Assembly (NCBI GenBank): GCA_910583845.1
Contig: CAJUAB010000001.1
Location: 62,001 to 126,000 of the forward strand
Length of the DNA stretch: 64,000 bases
Direction: 5' to 3'
From: an uncultured Acetatifactor sp.
Lineage (GTDB): Bacteria > Bacillota > Clostridia > Lachnospirales > Lachnospiraceae
Below are positions 52,841-61,243 of this stretch, one piece after another. Position numbers and translations under genes: made by a program. The stretch's first letter is position 1, and every line of letters starts with the position of its first letter. The notes under the pieces are model-generated. The model saw only the letters and a program-made list of their open reading frames with translations, did no database searches and was not told the DNA's origin.

Positions 52841-53902
52841 TTATACCAAAATTCTGTTCAGTATTTCATCTTCCTCCAACAGACGCTTCGCCATCTCCCG
52901 ATAGGCTTCCTCGTGCAGATAGGTGTGTCTGTGCGGCTTGATGGAGGGGGCCATATCAATAGCCCTTGCAAAATCTTCCTTTTTCATCCCCAGCGTCTCC
53001 ACATACTTCCAGAAACCGGTGTCCGTAAATATGGTATTGACCCTTACGTATCGGTGATCCTGCACTCTTGCCATCAGATAAGTGGCTACCCCCACCTGGA
53101 TGCCGTGGAGCTGGGGCTGCTCCAGCAGCTTATCCAAAGCATGGGAAATCAGATGTTCGCTGCCGCTGGTGGGAGCGCTGCTGCCCGCGATCTCGTTGGC
53201 GATGCCGCTCATGGCCAGAGAGTCCAGCAATTCCCTCAAAAACAGCTCCTCCTGGATGCTCTGAAAGGGTGTGCGCACAAAGCTGTTCACCGCCTTTTTC
53301 GCGATCATGACCGCGAAGTCGTTGACCTGGGCATATCCCGCCCGGGCTTCAAACAACCAGTCGTAAAGAGCGGTGATCTTGGATACCATATCTCCAATCC
53401 CCGAGTAGATAAAGCGTTCCGGCGCTGTCCGTATCACCTCCGTGTCCACGATAATGCCATGAGCCAGTCTGGCCGGCACGGAAGCGCGTCTGCCTTCCAC
53501 GATCAGAGAAGCGCTGGCGCTGGAAAAACCGTCGCTGGAGCTGGAGGTGGGTACGCTGATAAAGGGGAGCCCCCTCAGAAACGCCGCATATTTCCCCGCG
53601 TCTATCACCTTGCCTCCGCCTATGGAGATAATTGTCTGTACCCTCCCCGGCAGGGTGAACGCCATCTCCACAATATCGTCTATACAGACCGTGTCAATCT
53701 CCCGATACTCCAATACTTCAATATCGGCCTCCTTCAGGGAGTCCATGACCTTCATGCCGAACAATTCAATCAGGCCATTGCCAAAGTAAATCACCACATT
53801 TTTGAAATTCTCTTCCTTGAGGTAACTGCCGATCTGATCCAGCGTCCCACTGCCGACTTTTAAAATAGCCGGTATCGCAATACTTTTTCCTGCTGCCGCC
53901 AT
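52841..53902 (-). CDS. sn-glycerol-1-phosphate dehydrogenase-like enzyme (AraM/EgsA family)
   Basis: 353 aa, iron/zinc alcohol dehydrogenase fold. NAD binding is at SIGGGKVIDAGKYAA; substrate and metal binding at VPTSSSSDGFSSASASLIVE, SGIGDMVSKITALYDW, and the metal His in APTSGSEHLISHALDK and QPQLHGIQVGVATYL. In archaea the family makes the backbone of membrane lipids; bacterial AraM forms G1P by reducing dihydroxyacetone phosphate. The ATG at 53902 has GAGG 8 nt upstream. The substrate here is inferred from the family. Confidence 0.85.
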   Translation of the reverse strand: MAAAGKSIAIPAILKVGSGTLDQIGSYLKEENFKNVVIYFGNGLIELFGMKVMDSLKEADIEVLEYREIDTVCIDDIVEMAFTLPGRVQTIISIGGGKVIDAGKYAAFLRGLPFISVPTSSSSDGFSSASASLIVEGRRASVPARLAHGIIVDTEVIRTAPERFIYSGIGDMVSKITALYDWLFEARAGYAQVNDFAVMIAKKAVNSFVRTPFQSIQEELFLRELLDSLAMSGIANEIAGSSAPTSGSEHLISHALDKLLEQPQLHGIQVGVATYLMARVQDHRYVRVNTIFTDTGFWKYVETLGMKKEDFARAIDMAPSIKPHRHTYLHEEAYREMAKRLLEEDEILNRILV

Positions 53903-53932
53903 GTCTTTTGCCTCTTTCCATCTGACTATACT

Positions 53933-54142
53933 CTAAAACAGGGATATCTGCTCAAACTCGTCAGGCTTTCCGGCATCCCCTTCACCGCCGGACACCTTGC
54001 TGACCACATGGATCTCCAGCGTCTGGCCGCACTGACCGCAATGGCAGTACTCCCTGTCTCTTCCCACAATGTTCCTGCTGCCGCAGCCCGGACAGACCGC
54101 CAGGTCCTCCCGCAGACAGCTCACTACTATTTTATCCGCCAT
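53933..54142 (-). CDS. Small zinc-ribbon protein
   Basis: 69 aa. Two Cys pairs (CPGCGS and CHCGQCG) make a zinc ribbon in the middle of the protein; the C-terminus is acidic. The ATG at 54142 has GGAAGG 5 nt upstream; the frame to 54172 has none. It is 30 bp upstream of the G1P dehydrogenase gene on the same strand. No function is assigned. Confidence 0.7.
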   Translation of the reverse strand: MADKIVVSCLREDLAVCPGCGSRNIVGRDREYCHCGQCGQTLEIHVVSKVSGGEGDAGKPDEFEQISLF

Positions 54143-54462
54143 AATATCCTTCCCTGTCTCCCGCCCGGACATAGCCGTTCCCTCTCTGTTTTACATGCTT
54201 CTGTCCATGCCCGGGATTTCTCTCACATGCACATTATAATCCCTGCCTGCTCAATAATCAAGTCTTAATCAACCTCCGCGGTGCCGATCAGCACCTTTTT
54301 CCCACAAAAGGCAAAACCAAACTGCCGCCGTAAAAAGGAAGTGACATCATTCCCCTCTTTATGCTATACTTTAGCCAGACATTCTTATACCTTTGCGGAT
54401 CTGTTTTTCATCGGCAGCGGGCCGCCGCACAGAGTCCGCAGGAAACGGCAGGTAGACGGAAG

Positions 54463-57462
54463 ATGATTGATTTATTGGATAACCTGAATACAAAGCAGAG
54501 AGAGGCGGTGCTGGAGACGGAGGGCTATGTCCGGGTAATCGCCGGAGCCGGCAGCGGAAAGACAAAGCTGCTGGTAAGCCGCTATGCCTATCTGGTTACC
54601 GAATATGGCATCGACGCGGGAAATATCCTCTGCGTAACCTTCACAAACAAGGCCGCGGAGGAAATGAAAAGCAGAATCCGCCGCCTGATCGGAGACGGAA
54701 ACGATATGAGCCTGGTCTGCACCTATCACGGTTTCTGTCACCGGCTTCTGCGGGAAAACCCGGAGAAACTGTTTCTCAGCAGGCAGTTCCAGATCATTGA
54801 TTCCAGACAGCAGAAACACATATGGGAGGAAATCTATCAGAAGCATGATCTTAAGCTGAACTATGCCACTTTTGAGGCCATGCTGAAAAAAACCGGGCGG
54901 GCCAAAAGAGACCTGGAATATGTAAACAGAATCTGCAGCCCCCTTCCCTGCCAGATTCTGAAGGAACTCAAGACCCCTGATGACTGTCTCATAGAGGAAT
55001 TTCTGCAAAAGCAGAAGGCCACCCATTCGCTTGATTTCCACGATCTCATCGCCTTTGCCCTCCATCTGCTGAAAAACGACCAGGAAATCCGGGAAAAATG
55101 GCAAAACAGACTGAACTACATCATGGTGGACGAATTTCAGGACAGCTCCTCCACGGAGATGCGCCTGGTGGAAATCCTGTCCGGCCTGTACCGGAATCTG
55201 ATGATCGTGGGGGACCCCGACCAGAATATCTACGAGTGGAGAGGCTCCGATGTAAAGTTACTGGTAGATTTTGACAAGGAACACGAACCCACCAAGACCA
55301 TAATCCTGAACCAGAATTACCGGTCTACTCCCCAGATTCTCCAGTGCGCCAACTCTCTGATCGAAAAGAACACGGTCCGTCTGAAAAAGGATCTCTTTAC
55401 AGTCAACCCCGCGGGGGCCCCTGTGACGCACTACCATTCCAAAGACGAATGCGAGGAGACGGAGCAGGTGATCCGCAATATCAAGCGGCTGCGCGAAACA
55501 GAGGGATTCCGCTATTCACAGTTCGCCATTCTCTACCGGGCCAGCTTTTTGTCCCGGATCGTGGAGAAAAAACTGGCGGAAAAAAATATCCCCTATGAGA
55601 TATTCGGCGGAATCCGCTTCTATCAGAGGATGGAAATATTGGACATGATCGCCTATCTGAAACTGATTGCCTTCGACGATGACGATTCCTTTGTCCGGGT
55701 GGTAAATACCCCCCGGCGCAAATTCGGGCGTCAGAAAATGAACTATCTGGAAGAGCTGCGGGGGCAGGAGGCAGATCCCGCAGCCAGCCTTTTTTCCACA
55801 CTGTCCGCGCATCTGGAAGACAAGGCGTTTTCCGGCAGCGACGCAGCGGACTTTGTCCGCTTTATAGAGGGTATCCGCAGCCGTCATACGACAATGCGCA
55901 TCTCGGACATTGTCAACACAGTAGCGGAAGGCTCCGGCTATGAAAACTTTATGCGGGAGCTTGGGGACGAGGAACGGTTGTCAAACCTTGTGGAGTTCAA
56001 ACGCATCTCCAATGAGTTTGAACGGGAATTCGGAGAGTATATCAGCCTGGAAGAATTTTTGAGTCAGATCGCCCTGCAATCAGGAGAAGACCGCGACGAA
56101 TCCAGGGACGCGGTCAAACTGATGACCATCCACTCTTCCAAGGGGCTGGAATTTCCGGTGGTATTTATCCTGGGCTTTACGGAGGGAGTATTCCCCTCCG
56201 CCAAGACCCTGGGAGAGCGGAAAATCCCGGGGCTGGAGGAGGAACGCAGGCTGTGCTATGTGGCCATCACCCGTGCGGAAAAATACCTCTTTTTGATGGA
56301 ATCGGAGGGAACCGGTGAAAACGGGGCAAAAAAACTGGTGTCCCGGTTCCTGGAAGAAATCGGGGAGAAGAATTATGTCCGGGTGGGCCGCATCCCGGAG
56401 GACCTGCAACAGGCAGGCAAAAAATATGCCGCCAGGCTGGACTGGGAAATGCAGCTGGAGGCAGCAGGCAGCAGAAAAGTGGGAGACGCGGTGGAACATC
56501 ATATCTTCGGCCCGGGCATCATCGAGGCCATAGACGAAAAGAGAGGGAGCTATTCCATTCGATTTGAGAAATTCCAGCATCCAAGGGACATCTCCAGCAG
56601 CTATTTCACCAAAAAGCATGAAATTCTCCCTTCCGGTCCGGAAAGGGCCGCAGGCGCGCCGGACGCCGTGATCCCGCCGCAGCCGCCCCATCGGAGGCCG
56701 GAGACCGTTCCGCCGCCCGATACTCCCCCGGAAAAAACGGCCCTCCAAAACACAGCTGACACGGAGAGCAGAGCTGCGTTCAGCCCGGACAGGCCGTCAG
56801 CTCCAGCCCCTCCGGAAAAGGATACAGACAGCGGGCAGAATTGGCAGGACCGGGAAGCTCCGGTAGATCCGGCCAGCCCTGTGGAGCTTGCGTTTGAACT
56901 GGCTGAGACAAAACCGGCGAGTCACAACCGGCCCGCAGATGTATCCGGAGATCAGGCCGCCCGTCTGAAAATGTTGAAGGAAAGCAGTCCCAATCTGTGG
57001 AAAGATCCTCTGGTTCCTCACAGCGGCTGGACCTGCGCAGGGGTGGAGGATCTGGGCTCGCCCGCCGGCATCTGTCAGATGTGCGGATACCAGATTATCC
57101 GCTATGCCCATCTGATGGAACATCCCGGCTACCACAGTCTCTCGGTGGGATGCGTATGCGCAGGCAGAATGGAGGGAGATGTGGCGGGAGCCAGGCGTCG
57201 GGAAGCGGACTTCAAAAACAGGCAGTCGCGCCGGATCAGTTTCTGCAAACGCCAATGGAAGCGCTCCAGGAAGGGCAACGAATATCTGAAGGTGGATCAG
57301 CATATCGTTGTGCTCTATCATGACACAAAAGGAACGGAATGCTGGAAGTATTCCATTGACAATGAGTTTGGCGGCGCAGCCTGTTCCACCAGGGAGCGGG
57401 CTGTGGCGGCTGTTTTCGAGGCGCTGGAGCGGATGAGATCGGAGGAGCCGCCATCGGGCTGA
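54463..57462 (+). CDS. UvrD/Rep-type DNA helicase with extra Cys-rich C-terminal domain
   Basis: 999 aa. SF1A helicase motifs are complete: Q motif NLNTKQREAV, Walker A IAGAGSGKTKLL (~26-37), Ia TFTNKAAEEM, Walker B IMVDEFQDSSS, III IVGDPDQNIYEWRG, IV ILNQNYRST, V MTIHSSKGLEFPVVFI, VI LCYVAITRAEKYLFL. After about residue 700 a UvrD-like tail (VGDAVEHHIFGPGIIEAIDE) is followed by a Pro-rich linker (~735-865) and a separate ~120-residue domain with paired Cys (CQMCG, GCVCAG) and conserved WTCAGVEDLGSPAGIC. The ATG at 54463 fits family starts; the longer frame from 54361 is rejected. It is the only plus-strand gene in this part. Confidence 0.93.
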   Translation: MIDLLDNLNTKQREAVLETEGYVRVIAGAGSGKTKLLVSRYAYLVTEYGIDAGNILCVTFTNKAAEEMKSRIRRLIGDGNDMSLVCTYHGFCHRLLRENPEKLFLSRQFQIIDSRQQKHIWEEIYQKHDLKLNYATFEAMLKKTGRAKRDLEYVNRICSPLPCQILKELKTPDDCLIEEFLQKQKATHSLDFHDLIAFALHLLKNDQEIREKWQNRLNYIMVDEFQDSSSTEMRLVEILSGLYRNLMIVGDPDQNIYEWRGSDVKLLVDFDKEHEPTKTIILNQNYRSTPQILQCANSLIEKNTVRLKKDLFTVNPAGAPVTHYHSKDECEETEQVIRNIKRLRETEGFRYSQFAILYRASFLSRIVEKKLAEKNIPYEIFGGIRFYQRMEILDMIAYLKLIAFDDDDSFVRVVNTPRRKFGRQKMNYLEELRGQEADPAASLFSTLSAHLEDKAFSGSDAADFVRFIEGIRSRHTTMRISDIVNTVAEGSGYENFMRELGDEERLSNLVEFKRISNEFEREFGEYISLEEFLSQIALQSGEDRDESRDAVKLMTIHSSKGLEFPVVFILGFTEGVFPSAKTLGERKIPGLEEERRLCYVAITRAEKYLFLMESEGTGENGAKKLVSRFLEEIGEKNYVRVGRIPEDLQQAGKKYAARLDWEMQLEAAGSRKVGDAVEHHIFGPGIIEAIDEKRGSYSIRFEKFQHPRDISSSYFTKKHEILPSGPERAAGAPDAVIPPQPPHRRPETVPPPDTPPEKTALQNTADTESRAAFSPDRPSAPAPPEKDTDSGQNWQDREAPVDPASPVELAFELAETKPASHNRPADVSGDQAARLKMLKESSPNLWKDPLVPHSGWTCAGVEDLGSPAGICQMCGYQIIRYAHLMEHPGYHSLSVGCVCAGRMEGDVAGARRREADFKNRQSRRISFCKRQWKRSRKGNEYLKVDQHIVVLYHDTKGTECWKYSIDNEFGGAACSTRERAVAAVFEALERMRSEEPPSG

Positions 57463-57487
57463 CCGACTTTTCAGCTTAACAGCCATC

Positions 57488-57518
57488 GGGCGGACAGACT
57501 TTTTAAGTCTGCCCGCCC
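57488..57518. terminator. Strong terminator between the helicase and the phosphoribosyltransferase gene
   Basis: GGGCGGACAGACTT and AAGTCTGCCCGCCC pair over 14 positions (one A-C mismatch) around a TTT loop, between two convergent genes. It can serve both, although T-runs outside the stem are poor. Confidence 0.75.
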
Positions 57519-57539
57519 GTGCTTAATGCTGTCTCTGTC

Positions 57540-58340
57540 TTATATAACGCGCTCCCGCAGCGCCGCCTCAATATCCTCATCTGTAATCAGGGAGTATACC
57601 CTGGCACCGTACTTTTTCAGCATCCGCTCCTCTCCGGAAGGTGTTCCCTGAGGCATCTGATTGTGGCGGTTAATAATCACAATCACGGCTGTCACCTGGA
57701 TATCCGCCTGACGCCGCAGCTGCTCCACCCTCTCCTCCACGGAAGCGCCGGAGGTCATCACATCATCTATAATCACGACCCGCTCCCCATCCCGTAAAGT
57801 ATGGCCGCAGAGCGTCCGTCCCCGGCTGTCCGCCACCCGCCTGTCATGGCAGTAGCTGCAAGTCTTGCCGTATTTGGTATACAGAGCCGTGGCCGCCGCC
57901 ACGGAGAAAGCGATTCCATGGTAAGCCAATCCCACCAGCGCGTCAAATTCCAGATGGTTTTCCCGGATACAGTCCGCAAAAACCTCCCCGATCCGGGCCA
58001 GCTGGGCATTGGTGGAAAAATTCTCCGTATTGATATAATAGCTGCTCTCGCCGCCGTGTTTCAGAGTGACATCCCCTCTGACCAGAATCCGGTTTTTATC
58101 CATGTAACGGATCAGTCGCTCCTTGTTGGTCATCACGTCCAGCTTGTAACCGAAAAGTTCATCGATCGTCACCCCGAAGTAGGCCGCCAGGGCCGGCATC
58201 ATCATAATGTCCGGCTGGGCTGTCTCGTTCTCCCACTTGGATACCGCCTGGTATGTCAGATTCAGCGCCCCTGCCAGTTCCTCCTGTGTCACACCCCTGG
58301 CTCTGCGCAGCTGTCTGATTGTCTGTCCTATTGTATTCAT
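57540..58340 (-). CDS. XRE-type HTH fused to orotate phosphoribosyltransferase-like domain
   Basis: 266 aa. Residues 1-~62 are an XRE/Cro helix-turn-helix (RRARGVTQEELAGALNLTYQ; AVSKWENETAQPDI). Residues ~75-266 are a PyrE-like phosphoribosyltransferase: GDVTLKHGGESSYYINTENF at the start, the mobile loop DRRVADSRGRTLCGHTL and the PRPP motif VVIIDDVMTSGAS. The enzyme half could make OMP from orotate, or use PRPP as a signal for the DNA-binding half. The ATG at 58340 has AAGGAGG 5 nt upstream. Confidence 0.88.
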   Translation of the reverse strand: MNTIGQTIRQLRRARGVTQEELAGALNLTYQAVSKWENETAQPDIMMMPALAAYFGVTIDELFGYKLDVMTNKERLIRYMDKNRILVRGDVTLKHGGESSYYINTENFSTNAQLARIGEVFADCIRENHLEFDALVGLAYHGIAFSVAAATALYTKYGKTCSYCHDRRVADSRGRTLCGHTLRDGERVVIIDDVMTSGASVEERVEQLRRQADIQVTAVIVIINRHNQMPQGTPSGEERMLKKYGARVYSLITDEDIEAALRERVI

Positions 58341-58430
58341 ATGCTCCTCCTTCATGACAATAAAGCCTGTTGTCAAAATGTTCTGGGGACACGCGCGTCT
58401 TGCTTACCGGTATGTCTTTATGATAAACGG

Positions 58431-58460
58431 AAAAAAGGCCGGATGCAAGCACCCAGCCTT
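58431..58460 (-). terminator. Rho-independent terminator after the DUF3795 gene
   Basis: On the minus strand AAGGCTGGGTGC pairs with GCATCCGGCCTT (short TT loop), followed by TTTTTT, 11 bp after the stop at 58471. Confidence 0.85.
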
Positions 58461-58470
58461 CTTGTTTTTC

Positions 58471-58755
58471 TCAACCATTGGTTGTATGCTGTTTTCCCGC
58501 CCATTTTTTGCACTGCTCGATCCTGGCTCCCGGCGGGTTGTCCCCCTGTTCCGGGTCGCTGGAATACTGGGTGAGCAGCTGGCAGGGAATATCCGGGCAT
58601 TCCCCGCAGTGGTGAAAGCCCTTTTCCTGGCAGCACATTGCCACGGGACATTCCCCGTGAAACGGATGTCCGTTTGTGGCAATACAGCCCCCGCAGTTGC
58701 AGGCCTCCCTGTACTCACATTTCCCGCAACTGAGTCCGCATCTTGTGTCTATCAT
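58471..58755 (-). CDS. DUF3795-type cysteine-rich protein
   Basis: 94 aa with 13 cysteines, in patterns such as RCGLSCGKCEYREACNCGGC, AMCCQEKGFHHCGECPDIPC. This matches DUF3795, a presumed metal-binding family of unknown role. The ATG at 58755 has AAGGAGG 6 nt upstream; the open frame to 58839 runs into repeat DNA. Confidence 0.8.
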   Translation of the reverse strand: MIDTRCGLSCGKCEYREACNCGGCIATNGHPFHGECPVAMCCQEKGFHHCGECPDIPCQLLTQYSSDPEQGDNPPGARIEQCKKWAGKQHTTNG

Positions 58756-58773
58756 GTTTTTCCTCCTTAATTG

Positions 58774-58940
58774 AATCGCTGCGCGATAGCTCTGAAGGGG
58801 CCAAGTCCCTTCGGCGCAACCCATGAGAGGAAGGTTCATTCGGAAGTTCCCTCATGAAACTTCCTCTCGTGCTCCTTCGCGACTTGGCCAAATCGCTGCG
58901 CGATGGCTCCAAAGGGGCAAAGTCCCTTCGGCGCAGCCCC
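58774..58940. repeat. Structured intergenic repeat pair
   Basis: AATCGCTGCGCGAT is found at 58774 and again at 58891, each followed by a ~35-nt near-identical segment (AAGTCCCTTCGGCGCA). Each copy can fold GCTGCGC with GCGCAGC (exact in copy two) and AAGGGG with GTCCCTT. Between them GAGAGGAAG and CTTCCTCTC form another dyad. The gap 58756-59057 holds no gene. Confidence 0.75.
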
Positions 58941-59057
58941 CTCCGTTAATCTGATGGGATCATCTTAGCAGAATAAACATGACATCTGTGTGTCCTGTTA
59001 CAAAAATTTGTCTCCTTTTCCGCATTCAGCAGGAGCTTTCAGGACATTCGGACTTGA

Positions 59058-59666
59058 TCAGTCTGTCCGTAGCCAAAATGCCGGACGGATACAGCTGTCT
59101 GTTTCTTCTACGCCCTGCGCTGCCCGTTCAATATATCCGTCAAAATTAACACAGGATATAAAATCATATTTTCCTTCCTCATTGTCCAGAAAGTCTCCAT
59201 AGTATCGCAGCCACCAAGTACCTTTATTCCCATCTTCGCCGTCCTCGTCAAGAAACCATGCCCCTTGTGCCCGTGCATATTCAGTCGTCACGGCCCCTCG
59301 CTCTTCATAATCAACATAATCTTCCACATCGTCATCAAATAAATCTTCTACTTCGTCAGTACTTAACAGAAAAATGTAATCCTGTGTATCTCCTGCTGGA
59401 TTTTTCACAGTGGAAAGAAGAATTTTTTCTCGTTCTTCTGCTGAAAAAGCCGACATAAAAAATTCGTGATTAAGCCAATTTCTCAAAGCGCAGTCTTGCC
59501 ATATTACGTTTTCAGAACAATCGTGATAAGGTTTACAATCCAACAAATACCTGCTGATACAGAGCAAGCGGTGTTCTTCTTCTTTCAGGACAATCCATGC
59601 AATCGGCTCTTTTGAGGTCTGGCAATTTTGCATATAACTACCCATGACAATTGTGATTTTATTCAT
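59058..59666 (-). CDS. DUF6273 domain-containing protein
   Basis: 202 aa, soluble, acidic. WIVLKEEEHRLLCISRYLLD, LRNWLNHEFFMSAFSAEERE, YIFLLSTDEVEDLF and CIRPAFWLRTD are the usual landmarks of DUF6273, a domain common in Lachnospiraceae, often related to formylglycine-type folds. The ATG at 59058-59666 (start 59666) has GGGAGG 7 nt upstream. Function unknown. Confidence 0.82.
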   Translation of the reverse strand: MNKITIVMGSYMQNCQTSKEPIAWIVLKEEEHRLLCISRYLLDCKPYHDCSENVIWQDCALRNWLNHEFFMSAFSAEEREKILLSTVKNPAGDTQDYIFLLSTDEVEDLFDDDVEDYVDYEERGAVTTEYARAQGAWFLDEDGEDGNKGTWWLRYYGDFLDNEEGKYDFISCVNFDGYIERAAQGVEETDSCIRPAFWLRTD

Positions 59667-59783
59667 GGCTATTCCTCCCTAATATATTCGATTATTATTG
59701 ATTATACAATCCTTGACTGCCATTTGCGATGTATATTTATAAGTTGTTTCTCGATGGATACACAATTCCAACAAAGGAGAAAT

Positions 59784-61211
59784 TTATTCAAAATCAACCG
59801 AGAACTTGCCGCCTCCCTCCCGGGTGATTACCAGGGGGTATAAACCGTACTCCGTGACCTGCACTCCCCTGTCCGTCAAAGAGGCTGTAAAGGCTGCCAT
59901 GCCGCCTTTCACGCAGCTCTCCTCTCCCTGCGCGCTGACATAATTTCCAACGGAATAGTAGATCAGCATTTCATGGCCCTGCTCATCCCGCAGAACCTCA
60001 TAGGGCTGGAGCGCGTGGGGGTGGGCTCCCACCACTACATCCACACCACTTTTCAGAAACAGTCCGGCCCACTCCCTCTGGTATTCATCCGCCTGCTCCG
60101 CATTTTCCGTTCCCCAGTGGACAAAGACAATCACAAAATCCGACTGAGCCCGGGCCTGCTCTATGTCCTTCCTGACTTTCTCCTCCTCCAGCAGTTTGAC
60201 TATATGCGGGCTTTCCTCCGGCGCTTTGATCCCGTTTGTCCCGTATGTGTAATTCAGCATCGCAATGTCGATACCGTTTCTTTCCATCCTCTCGAAGGGA
60301 AGATATTCCTTCTCCTCCGAAGACTGTATCCCCAGGCAGAGGATGCCCCTGTCCCGGAAAAAAGCCCCGGTAAAATCCACCCCCTTTACCCCTCTGTCCA
60401 GGGCATGGTTGGTGGCGCAGGTCACCACGTCAAAACCTGCGTCCACTATGGCCTGACCCACCTGGACAGGCGTCCCGAACCTGGGGTAGCCGCCATACAG
60501 AGCCGGGTCGTCTGTAAGAGGGGTCTCCTGGCCGATCACCGCCACATCGCTGCGGGCTATCACATCCCGGAGATTTTCAAACAGAAAGCCAAAGGATTCC
60601 TCCTGGCGCAGACCGTACCGGTAGATAGGTTCATGGATGAGATTATCCCCGAATACCACAAATGAGACTTCCGTTTCCTCTCTGGTAAAGCCCCAGGATG
60701 TCCACACCCAGCTGCTTATTGTGCCCTCCGGATCAGTCAGCCACAGACGGATCACCCCATCCCTTCCGCTGACTGCACACATCTCTGTCACATCCTGCCC
60801 GATATAAGAGGACATCCACTTCGGTCTGACTTCCTCCCGGTCATACTCATAGACAAAGATATGCTGGGACCACCCCTTCTCGTCCTCCTCCACCCAAAAG
60901 GGCCTGTGTTGTCCGTACCGCCCCTTTTTCCAGCAGAGCAACAGTAGTTCATCCCTGGAATCATTGTCGATGTCACAGGACAAGACCTCCTGCACCTTCA
61001 CTCCCTCCGGAGATGTCCAGATGACAGCATCCTCCCGAAGAACCCTTACCGTCTTTCTCTCCAGTAAGCCCTCATACTCTCCGCCGCAGCCGGCAAACGT
61101 TCCGCTCTTCCACTCCACCCACCGGGGCAGCAGGGGCGTCTTCCCTGCCGTAAGACAGATAAAGGCGCTGGCAAATGCCACCGCCATTACCCTGATCATT
61201 CTTTTCTTCAT
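59784..61211 (-). CDS. CapA family protein (metallophosphatase-like, poly-gamma-glutamate synthesis type)
   Basis: 475 aa. A hydrophobic N-terminus (IRVMAVAFASAFICLTAGKT) suggests export. Residues ~60-165 are a VCBS/FG-GAP-like region (VLSCDIDNDSRDELLLLCW). The CapA domain follows with metal ligands in VVFGDNLIHEPIYR, VIGQETPLTDD, CATNHALDRGVKG, VFVHWGTENAEQ and GAHPHALQPYE. CapA proteins retain poly-gamma-glutamate in some bacteria, but lone copies have unknown roles. It is 32 bp from the DUF3160 lipoprotein gene, so both are likely cotranscribed. Confidence 0.9.
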   Translation of the reverse strand: MKKRMIRVMAVAFASAFICLTAGKTPLLPRWVEWKSGTFAGCGGEYEGLLERKTVRVLREDAVIWTSPEGVKVQEVLSCDIDNDSRDELLLLCWKKGRYGQHRPFWVEEDEKGWSQHIFVYEYDREEVRPKWMSSYIGQDVTEMCAVSGRDGVIRLWLTDPEGTISSWVWTSWGFTREETEVSFVVFGDNLIHEPIYRYGLRQEESFGFLFENLRDVIARSDVAVIGQETPLTDDPALYGGYPRFGTPVQVGQAIVDAGFDVVTCATNHALDRGVKGVDFTGAFFRDRGILCLGIQSSEEKEYLPFERMERNGIDIAMLNYTYGTNGIKAPEESPHIVKLLEEEKVRKDIEQARAQSDFVIVFVHWGTENAEQADEYQREWAGLFLKSGVDVVVGAHPHALQPYEVLRDEQGHEMLIYYSVGNYVSAQGEESCVKGGMAAFTASLTDRGVQVTEYGLYPLVITREGGGKFSVDFE

Positions 61212-61243
61212 TCCTTCCCCTGCCCTTACTCAGGAACTGTTTC

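Noticed and set aside
54280..54300. GGTGC-GCACC stem with TTTTT
   Set aside because: Looks like a plus-strand terminator, but no plus-strand gene precedes it; it may be chance.
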